A stretch of 5,879 nt of DNA from Christiangramia sp. (GCA_024635735.1 JAGXII010000223.1:1-5879); one strand, 5' to 3'. Shown: positions 1-5,730, counted from the stretch's first letter. Notes: generated by a model not told the origin, from the letters alone. Translations and numbers: made by a program.

Positions 1-361
1 GTAATAAAACTTCAGGATCATCTTTAATTTCCTGCTGTATTTCGAGCATATGATCGGTCATTACGGGGCAAATGGTAAGACAGGTGGTGAAAAAGAAATC
101 GGCCACATAAATTTTATCCTCGTAAAAATCTTCAGTAATGGTATCGCCATTTTGGTTGATAAGCTCAAAATCTTTAACGGTGTGGTATTTACGAACGTGT
201 TGCACTGTAGAATCTACCAATTCGGCATTTACCATATCTGGTTGAAAAACAGGCAAACGTTCTTCCGGGGTTAAGAGCGTATAAATACTATAGATTATAA
301 TTACCGAAAGTATAAACAGAACAATGGCAAATTTCTTAAGCCAGGCAAAAAGATCACGCAT
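1..361 (-). CDS. SCO1/SenC family protein, N-terminal part (runs off left edge)
   Basis: Reading the minus strand from the ATG at 361-359 gives 120 open codons to the window edge. Residues 1-10 are short and basic, and residues 11-30 form one hydrophobic segment without a lipobox, so the protein is probably anchored in the inner membrane with its domain in the periplasm. A thioredoxin-fold core follows. Near residues 87-101 it reads VADFFFTTCLTICPVM, which carries the SCO signature CxxxCP, with cysteines at 94 and 98. SCO proteins use this pair plus a later histidine (outside the window) to bind copper and help assemble the CuA site of cytochrome oxidase, or act in thiol redox chemistry. The family call is firm; copper delivery as the actual role is inferred. 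The gene is transcribed away from rseP and has a -7 box about 18 bases upstream of its start. No Shine-Dalgarno sequence is visible. Confidence 0.88.
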   Translation of the reverse strand, partial: MRDLFAWLKKFAIVLFILSVIIIYSIYTLLTPEERLPVFQPDMVNAELVDSTVQHVRKYHTVKDFELINQNGDTITEDFYEDKIYVADFFFTTCLTICPVMTDHMLEIQQEIKDDPEVLL

Positions 362-378
362 ACTTGGAAAATTTATTG

Positions 379-386
379 CAAAATTA
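379..386 (-). promoter_or_regulatory. Bacteroidota -7 box for the SCO gene
   Basis: On the minus strand the bases read TAATTTTG, a full match to the Bacteroidota primary-sigma consensus TAnnTTTG. It would start transcription near 374, giving a leader of only about 13 bases before the ATG at 361. No clear TTG element lies at the usual distance upstream; the nearest in-register bases are CTG around 411-409. The call rests on the consensus match and the position. Confidence 0.55.
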
Positions 387-431
387 AGGGCTAACAATCA
401 ATTAGTCGCAGTTTAAAACTTAAAATTTCAG

Positions 432-448
432 CTTCCTAAAACAGGAAG
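432..448. repeat. Small inverted repeat between divergent promoters
   Basis: CTTCCT (432-437) and AGGAAG (443-448) pair perfectly around a five-base AAAAC loop, followed by GCTTTT. CCTAAAA (435-441) can also pair with TTTTAGG (461-467). No plus-strand gene ends here, so it is probably not a terminator with a job. It lies midway between the SCO and rseP -7 boxes and could be an operator or chance structure in AT-rich DNA. Confidence 0.3.
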
Positions 449-481
449 GCTTTTAAACTTTTTTAGGAGATTATAAAAGTT

Positions 482-489
482 TACTTTTG
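482..489 (+). promoter_or_regulatory. Bacteroidota -7 box for rseP
   Basis: The bases read TACTTTTG, a full match to TAnnTTTG. Transcription would start near 494, about 23 bases before the ATG at 517. The TTG at 487-489, an in-frame alternative start codon, is the last part of this box and would lie upstream of the transcript, so the promoter argues for the ATG start. No convincing -33 TTG is seen upstream, where the DNA is a run of T and A. Confidence 0.6.
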
Positions 490-516
490 TGCGATTTAAA
501 ATTTGAAGCATTACGC

Positions 517-1833
517 ATGGATCCATTTATAGTTAAAGCCATACAGTTACTGTTAAGCTTGTCTTTACTTATTGTTCTTCACGAACTTGGGCATTTTATA
601 CCAGCCAAAATATTTAAAACCAGGGTAGAAAAATTCTTCCTGTTCTTTGATGTTAAATTCGCACTTTTCAAAAAGAAAATCGGTGGGACAGTCTATGGAA
701 TTGGATGGTTGCCTCTGGGCGGCTATGTGAAGATCTCCGGAATGATAGATGAAAGTATGGATAAGGAGCAAATGGCTCAACCTCCACAGGAATGGGAATT
801 TCGAAGTAAACCGGCCTGGCAGCGACTAATTATCATGCTTGGTGGTGTAACGGTAAACCTGGTTCTTGGATTTCTTATTTATATGATGATCATGTTTGTT
901 TGGGGAACTGCCTATGTTGGTCCGGAACAAATGCCGGAAGGCTTTGCGGTGACCGATAGTTTTAAACAATATGGTTTTGAAGATGGAGATAAAATTCTTG
1001 AGGTAAACGGAAAGGATTTCGAAAACAGTCTGAATATCAACAAACATCTTTTTATGCGGGATGTAAGATCTATTACTGTGGTGCATCAAAATGGAGAACA
1101 GGAAACAATAGCGATCCCGGAAGAAATTGGAACCACAATGTTTGAACAGGGTGTCTTACAGCCTTTTGTTCCAATTAATTCTCCGGTAATAGATACTGTG
1201 GTAGCCAATACAGCTGCAGAAAAAGCCGGACTTAAAAAAGGAGATAGCATTATTTCTCTTAATAAAAAGGAAATTGGTTACTGGCACGAAATTGCTCCAA
1301 TCTCCAATGAAAATAAAGGCAAGGAAATCGAAGTAGTTTTTGAAAGAAATGGCAAAATTTTAAGTAAAAACATCCAGCCAGATGAAGATGGAAAATTAGG
1401 TCTGGCCCCAAGGACTAATATTAAAATTAAAAGAAAAACCTATGGTTTTGTTGGCAGTCTAAGCAAGGGATTTGATTATGGGTACTGGACTTTGCGGGAT
1501 TATGTCTACCAGTTTAAATATGTATTTACCAAGAAGGGCGCGTCTCAGCTTGGTGGTTTTGGGGCTATAGGAGGATTATTCCCTGATACCTGGAACTGGT
1601 TTGGATTCTGGCATACAACGGCTTTGCTTTCCATCATTCTTGCGTTTATGAATATTTTACCTATCCCGGCGCTGGATGGCGGACATGTGATGTTTCTGCT
1701 TTATGAGATGGTTACCGGAAGAAAACCCAATGATAAATTTATGGAAATTGCCCAGATGCTTGGGTTCTTTATTCTTATTGCACTGGTGTTATATGCAAAT
1801 GGGAATGACATATATCGCTGGCTTTTTGAGTGA
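517..1833 (+). CDS. rseP: RseP-type site-2 intramembrane zinc protease
   Basis: The protein has 438 residues from the ATG at 517. It belongs to peptidase family M50B, inner-membrane metalloproteases that cut single-pass membrane proteins such as anti-sigma factors after a first cut outside the membrane. Membrane segment 1 (about 4-22) runs into the zinc-binding HELGH at 22-26. A second segment spans about 104-129. Two tandem PDZ domains follow in the periplasmic part, about 142-205 and 218-295. The third catalytic-region segment carries NILPIPALDGGH at 379-390, whose D387 is the third zinc ligand expected in this family. A final membrane segment lies near 410-430. All catalytic residues are present and the length is normal. 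An in-frame TTG at 487 would add ten residues but sits in the -7 box, and family members begin at the MDPF-like position. The gene ends with tandem stops TGA TAG. It is monocistronic as far as seen. The substrate here is unknown; flavobacterial anti-sigma factors are likely candidates. Confidence 0.95.
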   Translation: MDPFIVKAIQLLLSLSLLIVLHELGHFIPAKIFKTRVEKFFLFFDVKFALFKKKIGGTVYGIGWLPLGGYVKISGMIDESMDKEQMAQPPQEWEFRSKPAWQRLIIMLGGVTVNLVLGFLIYMMIMFVWGTAYVGPEQMPEGFAVTDSFKQYGFEDGDKILEVNGKDFENSLNINKHLFMRDVRSITVVHQNGEQETIAIPEEIGTTMFEQGVLQPFVPINSPVIDTVVANTAAEKAGLKKGDSIISLNKKEIGYWHEIAPISNENKGKEIEVVFERNGKILSKNIQPDEDGKLGLAPRTNIKIKRKTYGFVGSLSKGFDYGYWTLRDYVYQFKYVFTKKGASQLGGFGAIGGLFPDTWNWFGFWHTTALLSIILAFMNILPIPALDGGHVMFLLYEMVTGRKPNDKFMEIAQMLGFFILIALVLYANGNDIYRWLFE

Positions 1834-1878
1834 TAGAAATTTCACTCCATTTTAGCTCAAAAAAAGTTTAAAATTGTT

Positions 1879-1909
1879 TTGACAGCATTTAAAAATTGAT
1901 TTATATTTG
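1879..1909 (+). promoter_or_regulatory. Promoter of tRNA-Asn
   Basis: TTG at 1879-1881 (within TTTTGAC) and TATATTTG at 1902-1909 form a complete Bacteroidota promoter: a -33 TTG, a 20-base spacer and a perfect TAnnTTTG -7 box. Transcription would start near 1914, some 19 bases before the mature tRNA. This is the best promoter in the window. Confidence 0.75.
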
Positions 1910-1932
1910 CAACCGCTTTTAAAGCAAAACCT

Positions 1933-2006
1933 TCCTCCTTAGCTCAGTTGGTTAGAGCATCTGACTGTTAATCAGAGGGTCCTTGGTTCGAGCCCAAGAG
2001 GAGGAG
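1933..2006 (+). tRNA. tRNA-Asn (anticodon GUU)
   Basis: The 74 bases fold into a full cloverleaf. The acceptor stem is TCCTCCT (1933-1939) with AGGAGGA (1999-2005), followed by discriminator G2006. The D stem is GCTC (1942-1945) with GAGC (1955-1958). The anticodon stem is TCTGA (1960-1964) with TCAGA (1972-1976), around the loop CTGTTAA with anticodon GTT at 1967-1969. The T stem is CTTGG (1982-1986) with CCAAG (1994-1998), around TTCGAGC. All stems are perfectly paired. CCA is not encoded (CTG follows), so the end must be added after transcription. The gene has its own promoter and terminator. Its last 15 bases plus C2007 recur downstream at 2100-2115. Confidence 0.97.
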
Positions 2007-2014
2007 CTGAAATT

Positions 2015-2044
2015 AAAGCCTGACATTCACGTCAGGCTTTTTTT
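2015..2044 (+). terminator. Rho-independent terminator of tRNA-Asn
   Basis: AAAGCCTGAC (2015-2024) pairs perfectly with GTCAGGCTTT (2031-2040) around the loop ATTCAC, and a T-run extends to 2044. It starts eight bases after the mature tRNA end. The A-run on the 5' side would also let it work on the other strand. Confidence 0.88.
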
Positions 2045-2071
2045 ATGAATTAATGTTTGGGCGAGAAGTTT

Positions 2072-2099
2072 ATCCCGAGCGAGAAACGAGCCGAGGGAT
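2072..2099. repeat. Short CGAG-rich element bounded by ATCCC/GGGAT
   Basis: ATCCC (2072-2076) and GGGAT (2095-2099) form a five-base inverted repeat, and between and across them CGAG occurs four times (2076, 2080, 2086 and 2092). It resembles short CGAG/CTCG-type intergenic repeats that I associate with flavobacterial genomes; that link is recollection, not a search. It directly abuts the copied tRNA tail. No coding function is apparent. Confidence 0.35.
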
Positions 2100-2115
2100 G
2101 CCCAAGAGGAGGAGC
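2100..2115 (+). repeat. Copy of the tRNA-Asn 3' end (tRNA remnant or att-like repeat)
   Basis: The 16 bases GCCCAAGAGGAGGAGC are identical to 1992-2007, which covers part of the T arm, the 3' acceptor strand and the discriminator of the tRNA-Asn gene, 108 bases upstream. No matching 5' half of a tRNA precedes it, so it is not a functional tRNA. It could be the 3' stub of a deleted second tRNA-Asn gene, or the distal repeat left by an element that recombined at the tRNA. The terminator hairpin follows without a gap, as it would behind a real tRNA. Confidence 0.7.
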
Positions 2116-2147
2116 AAAAAAAACCACTCATTCGAGTGTTTTTTTTG
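2115..2147 (+). terminator. Terminator hairpin, upstream copy (repeat of 3115-3147)
   Basis: An A-run (2116-2123), CACTC (2125-2129), loop ATTC, GAGTG (2134-2138) and a T-run (2139-2146) make a hairpin flanked by A and T tracts, able to terminate in both directions. Bases 2115-2151 match 3115-3151 at 36 of 37 positions. The single difference, T2139 against G3139, leaves C2124 unpaired and weakens this copy. No intact gene precedes it, only the tRNA tail copy, so it looks like the terminator of a lost tRNA gene or a duplicated piece. Confidence 0.7.
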
Positions 2148-2224
2148 TTTTATATGTCTTCCTAAAATTCTGTTTTTCAGTCAGATATCTGTTAAAATTA
2201 GTAAAAGTAAAAACCCTTTAGCGG

Positions 2225-2259
2225 TTATCATGCAATATATTGAATATATTGCATGATAA
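2225..2259. repeat. Perfect 35-base palindrome upstream of the lipoprotein gene
   Basis: The arm TTATCATGCAATATATT (2225-2241) is followed by one central G (2242) and then its exact reverse complement (2243-2259), 17 paired bases without a mismatch. It ends 77 bases before the ATG of the PepSY-like lipoprotein gene. No T-run follows, so it is unlikely to be a terminator. Its size and symmetry suit a binding site for a dimeric or tetrameric DNA-binding protein, or a strong RNA hairpin if transcribed. The bases between the upstream terminator and this palindrome (2152-2224), and between it and the ATG, show nothing else I can support. In particular no TAnnTTTG box is present; TTATTTG at 2288-2294 is only a partial match. 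Confidence 0.75.
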
Positions 2260-2336
2260 TTCATACAATCAAACAGCGCTTAAGTCGTTATTTGAAGACT
2301 AAAGAAACTGTTTAAAGTCAAATTAAATCGATAATT

Positions 2337-3077
2337 ATGAAAGCATATAGAATTTTACCGGGAGTTTTATTCCTGTTGTTACTACTTCAATCATGTTCAG
2401 AAAATGAAGATCCAATTGAAACAGACCTGAACGCTGTAGCTTTTTCTGCTGATGCGCATGTAAGAACGTCAACTTTGCCTCAAAATATTCTGGATTATAT
2501 AACTGAAAATTATCCGGGGCTTACAATTGTTAAAGCGGAAAAGGAGGATAATGAAAACTTTGAAATTAAGTTGAGTGATGGTACTGAGCTAATTTTTAAT
2601 TCTCAGGGAGAATTTTTGGGTATTGATAATGATGAAAATGAATTTGGTGATGAAGATATAGATCCCGCTAATTTACCTCAGAATATTCTGGATTTTATAA
2701 GTAATAAATATCCTGGAGTAACTATAGAAGGGGCTGAGCTTGAAAATAACGGAAATTATGAAGTTGAATTAGAGAATGATGTAGAACTTATTTTTGATGG
2801 AGATGGTAATTTCCTAGGTCAGGCCCAGGATGAAAACGAGGATGACCAGGGAGAGGATGAAGAGGATATTGATCCAAGCGAATTACCTCAAATAATTCTG
2901 GACTATATAGCTGAAAATTATCCTGATAATACCATAATTGAAGCAGAAATGGAAGAAGAAGGTTACGAAGTAACACTTAATAATGGAGTAGAACTCAAAT
3001 TTGATGAGCAGGGTAATTTCCTTAGTGAAGAAGATGGAAACGGGGACGATGATAATGATGAAAATGAAGATGATTGA
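2337..3077 (+). CDS. Lipoprotein with three PepSY-like repeats and acidic linkers
   Basis: The protein has 246 residues. Residues 1-20 are a lipoprotein signal: basic start, hydrophobic core, then the lipobox LQSC with lipidated C20. The next residues, SENED, resemble the serine-plus-acidic surface export signal known from Bacteroidota lipoproteins, so the protein may face outward. Three tandem repeats start at about residues 47, 113 and 183. Each reads roughly LPQxILDYIxxNYPxxxI, then an acidic segment with YEVxL, then G/DxELxFDxxGxFL. This is the pattern of the PepSY-like (putative beta-lactamase-inhibitor-like) domain. Two linkers rich in D and E, and an acidic tail (about 233-246), separate and end the repeats. 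The overall charge is strongly negative, which suggests binding of cations or a basic partner, but the function is unknown. A palindrome lies upstream and a terminator downstream. No Shine-Dalgarno sequence is visible; the ATG is fixed by the signal peptide. Confidence 0.85.
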   Translation: MKAYRILPGVLFLLLLLQSCSENEDPIETDLNAVAFSADAHVRTSTLPQNILDYITENYPGLTIVKAEKEDNENFEIKLSDGTELIFNSQGEFLGIDNDENEFGDEDIDPANLPQNILDFISNKYPGVTIEGAELENNGNYEVELENDVELIFDGDGNFLGQAQDENEDDQGEDEEDIDPSELPQIILDYIAENYPDNTIIEAEMEEEGYEVTLNNGVELKFDEQGNFLSEEDGNGDDDNDENEDD

Positions 3078-3114
3078 GAATTCTATAAGGAATGGGAATA
3101 CATCTTTAAATAAT

Positions 3115-3147
3115 CAAAAAAAACCACTCATTCGAGTGGTTTTTTTG
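3115..3147 (+). terminator. Rho-independent terminator of the lipoprotein gene
   Basis: CCACTC (3124-3129) pairs with GAGTGG (3134-3139) around the loop ATTC. The stem is lengthened by an A-run (3116-3123) opposite a T-run (3140-3146), giving about 13 paired bases and a good T tract. It begins 38 bases after the stop codon. It is nearly identical to the hairpin at 2115-2147, exactly 1000 bases upstream. Confidence 0.88.
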
Positions 3148-3192
3148 TTTTTATAGATCTTCATAAACAGTTCGTTATTCTCTAATTTATTC

Positions 3193-3200
3193 TATTTTTG
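3193..3200 (+). promoter_or_regulatory. Bacteroidota -7 box for the phosphate transporter gene
   Basis: TATTTTTG fully matches TAnnTTTG. The in-register upstream position carries TTCG (3171-3174), a weak fit to the -33 TTG. Transcription would start near 3205, leaving a leader of about 107 bases before the ATG at 3313, longer than the leaders of the other genes here. In that leader AGGAG (3261-3265) can pair with CTCCT (3292-3296), but no known riboswitch is recognised. Confidence 0.55.
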
Positions 3201-3312
3201 GCGTGAAATTAAGATCGCTTAATAAGTAAAGAGATCTACTCAAATTTATAGAAATTAAAAAGGAGATGGTTTTCATTAAAGGATTCTTTCACTCCTGTTA
3301 AGTCGATAAATA

Positions 3313-5556
3313 ATGGAAAACTTTTATTTATTATTGTTGGTGGCACTGGTTGTTTTAGCTATTGCCGATTTAGTGGTAGGAGTGAGCAATGACGCGGTGA
3401 ACTTCCTGAATTCAGCAATTGGTTCCAAGGCCATCTCTTTTAAGACAATAATGATCGTCGCGAGTCTGGGGATCTTTATTGGAGCAGTTTTTTCCAGCGG
3501 TATGATGGAAGTGGCCCGGAAGGGAATATTTATGCCCAGCCAGTTCTATTTTGATGAGATCATGATCATTTTTGTCGCGGTCATGATTACAGATATACTG
3601 CTACTCGATTTCTTCAATACCCTTGGAATGCCAACCTCTACAACAGTTTCTATAGTCTTTGAACTTCTTGGAGCGGCAGTCGTAATGGCTTTGATCAAAA
3701 TAAGCGCCAGTGATACGGAAACTTTCAGCGATGTTATTAATTATATAAATACTGATAAAGCCACAACCATCATTTCCGGAATTTTCCTCTCTGTGATCAT
3801 TGCTTTTACGGTGGGTGCTTTGATCCAATGGTTTTCAAGACTGGTCTTTACTTTTGAATATGAAAAGAAAATTCGAAATTTCGGAGCTTTCTTTGGAGGA
3901 ATTTGTCTGAGTGCAATAGGATATTTTATTTTCTTTAAAGGCCTTAAGGGAACCCCTTATTATGATAGTTTTAAAGATGTTCTTTCCAGTCAGGTATATC
4001 TTATCCTGGGATTGAGCTTCCTGTTCTGGACTCTGTTCTCTTATCTCTATACTAAGATTTTTAATAAAAGTATACTTCCTTTTGTAATCGCTGTTGGAAC
4101 ATTTGGACTTGCACTTGCATTTTCCGGAAACGACCTTGTAAACTTTATAGGGGTACCAATGGCAGCATACCATAGCTATGAGGCATGGATAGCTTCAGGA
4201 GAAGCTGCAACCACTTTTTCAATGGGAGTCTTGCAGGAAAAAGTTCCGGCAGAGCCATTTTTATTATTTATCGCTGGTGGAGTCATGGTTTTAACATTGT
4301 GGTTTTCCAAGAAGGCCAGAAGTGTAGCGGAAACTGAAATCAATCTTTCTAGACAGGGTCATGGTTCTGAAAAGTTCAATCCTAATTTACTTTCAAGAAC
4401 CCTTGTTTCCGGAAGTACTCACCTGGTTTCTTTTTTAAGAAAAACTATTCCTCATAGAACCAAGAAAAAGATTAGTAGCAGTTTCGAAAAACCGGAAGAA
4501 AATATAGAAGAATTAAAAGATAACAATAAGCCGGCTTTTGATATGATAAGAGCATCTATCAACTTAACCGTTGCCGGAGTATTAATATCAATAGCGACTT
4601 CATACAAGCTGCCTCTTTCTACCACCTACGTTACTTTTATGGTGGCCATGGGAACTTCTTTGGCCGACAGAGCCTGGGGGAGAGAAAGCGCCGTTTATCG
4701 CGTTGCGGGAGTGCTTAATGTTATTGGAGGCTGGTTCTTTACCGCTTTTAGTGCCTTTGCGGCTGCAGGGATTCTTACCTACCTTATTTTCCTTGGTAGA
4801 GGAGCAGCGGTAGCGATCCTTCTAATTGCCGCAATAGCCCTGCTGGTGCGTAATTATATGGCCTACAAAAAGAAATATGTGGAGGATTCTGATAGTTCTA
4901 CCTTAAAGAAATCTGAAAGTAAAACGGTTCAGGGGATAATTTCTGAAAGTGCCGATAACATATCTAATGTAATAACCAGAACCAATAAGATTTACTCAGA
5001 TGTATTTGAAGGTCTGGCAAAACAGGATAAGGCCAAGCTTAAAAAAAGCAAGAAAGGTGTGGCTAAACTTGATGCCGAAATCGAAGAATTACGGGATCAT
5101 ATTTTCTTTTTTATAAAGAGTCTGGATGAGACGAGTGTTCGTGGTAGTAGTTTTTATATCACCATTCTTGCTTACCTTACAGATATCGCACAATCTCTGG
5201 AATTCATTTCTAAGAAAAGCTATAAGCATGTGAATAACAATCATAAGCCTTTGCGTTATAATCAAATCACAGATCTAAAAGAGATTGACGATTCTTTACA
5301 ATTAATGCTTCACGAGATAGAAGTAGTTTTCAAGGATCGCAAATTCGACAGGATTGAAAAGATTGTTGCGCACAGGGATGAGATCCTCAATAAACTTTCT
5401 GAAAAGATAGAAAAACAGGTAAAAAGAACCCGTACGGAAGAGTCCAGTCCTAAGAATACAACCTTGTATTTTAGTTTATTGCTCGAGACTAAGGACCTTG
5501 TAAAAGGCATTACTAATCTTATTGAGGAATACCACTCAAGTTTTAAAAAGGTATAA
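3313..5556 (+). CDS. PiT-family inorganic phosphate transporter with C-terminal PhoU-like domain
   Basis: The protein has 747 residues, much longer than a plain PiT permease of about 400-500. The two inverted halves of the PHO4/PiT fold are visible. The first has GVSNDAVNF at 23-31 and MPTSTTVS at 106-113. The second has SGNDLVNF at 271-278 and LPLSTTYV at 433-440. About twelve hydrophobic segments lie between residues 5 and 515. A hydrophilic loop (about 332-408) divides the halves, as in PiT proteins. Residues about 535-745 are soluble, helical and charged, with the look of a PhoU/DUF47 domain (SESADNISNVI near the start). In many bacteria that domain is a separate Pit-accessory protein; here it is fused, probably as a cytoplasmic regulator of transport. 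Cation-coupled phosphate uptake across the inner membrane is the expected role; ion and direction are not readable. It has its own promoter and is convergent with the next gene. Confidence 0.93.
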   Translation: MENFYLLLLVALVVLAIADLVVGVSNDAVNFLNSAIGSKAISFKTIMIVASLGIFIGAVFSSGMMEVARKGIFMPSQFYFDEIMIIFVAVMITDILLLDFFNTLGMPTSTTVSIVFELLGAAVVMALIKISASDTETFSDVINYINTDKATTIISGIFLSVIIAFTVGALIQWFSRLVFTFEYEKKIRNFGAFFGGICLSAIGYFIFFKGLKGTPYYDSFKDVLSSQVYLILGLSFLFWTLFSYLYTKIFNKSILPFVIAVGTFGLALAFSGNDLVNFIGVPMAAYHSYEAWIASGEAATTFSMGVLQEKVPAEPFLLFIAGGVMVLTLWFSKKARSVAETEINLSRQGHGSEKFNPNLLSRTLVSGSTHLVSFLRKTIPHRTKKKISSSFEKPEENIEELKDNNKPAFDMIRASINLTVAGVLISIATSYKLPLSTTYVTFMVAMGTSLADRAWGRESAVYRVAGVLNVIGGWFFTAFSAFAAAGILTYLIFLGRGAAVAILLIAAIALLVRNYMAYKKKYVEDSDSSTLKKSESKTVQGIISESADNISNVITRTNKIYSDVFEGLAKQDKAKLKKSKKGVAKLDAEIEELRDHIFFFIKSLDETSVRGSSFYITILAYLTDIAQSLEFISKKSYKHVNNNHKPLRYNQITDLKEIDDSLQLMLHEIEVVFKDRKFDRIEKIVAHRDEILNKLSEKIEKQVKRTRTEESSPKNTTLYFSLLLETKDLVKGITNLIEEYHSSFKKV

Positions 5557-5578
5557 GACTACCTGGTAATATTTTAAA

Positions 5579-5726
5579 AGAAGAGGCGGTCTAAAAAGTT
5601 GAGGAAACGTAATCCTGTCCCGATAGCCGGGATATTTCAGGATCTTAACAAATTGATTTTAAATTTAAGTTAGAAGCTGAAACAAGTTCAGCTTGACGAA
5701 AAGGTGACTTTTAGACGGCCTTTTCT
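5579..5726. repeat. Structured inverted-repeat element, probable bidirectional terminator
   Basis: The outer arms, 5579-5596 and 5709-5726, pair over 18 positions with one G-G mismatch (5588/5717) and one G-U pair, and continue past a bulged A (5597) through 5598-5599 with 5707-5708. Inside are two hairpins. One is ATCCTG (5612-5617) with CAGGAT (5638-5643), enclosing TCCCG (5618-5622) with CGGGA (5628-5632). The other is AAGCTGAA (5674-5681) with TTCAGCTT (5687-5694) around ACAAG. It fills the gap between two convergent genes, starting 23 bases after one stop codon and ending 5 bases before the other, and TTTT sits on the 3' side of the right arm. Termination on both strands is a fair inference. 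It may also be a copy of a dispersed, MITE- or REP-like flavobacterial repeat; no clear target-site duplication is seen. Confidence 0.7.
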
Positions 5727-5730
5727 ACTT

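Noticed and set aside
50..274. Open frame of 74 codons on the plus strand at the left edge
   Set aside because: It lies wholly opposite the SCO-family gene, whose minus-strand reading has a clear CxxxCP motif and membrane anchor.
432..454. Hairpin plus TTTT as a terminator
   Set aside because: No plus-strand gene ends upstream of it; it lies between two divergent promoters.
2107..2114. AGGAGGAG as a perfect Shine-Dalgarno sequence
   Set aside because: It is part of the copied tRNA acceptor strand, and no start codon follows at a usable distance.
2072..2115. Possible start of a CRISPR or other repeat array
   Set aside because: There is only one copy of each unit, with no regular spacing and no cas-like genes.
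2053..2256. Open frame of 67 codons on the plus strand after the tRNA gene
   Set aside because: It runs through the tRNA tail copy, the terminator hairpin and half of the palindrome, has a low-complexity F/C/K-rich translation, and has no promoter or ribosome site.
2287..2294. GTTATTTG as a -7 box for the lipoprotein gene
   Set aside because: It lacks the TA of TAnnTTTG at the right position and has no TTG at the proper distance upstream.
3266..3301. Eleven-codon leader peptide before the phosphate transporter
   Set aside because: AGGAG directly abuts the ATG, too close for normal initiation, and the peptide has no run of regulatory codons; kept only as a weak finding.
3835..4173. Open frame of 112 codons on the minus strand inside the phosphate transporter
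   Set aside because: It is antisense to conserved transporter sequence, its translation is rich in S, K and C without any domain, and it has no promoter.
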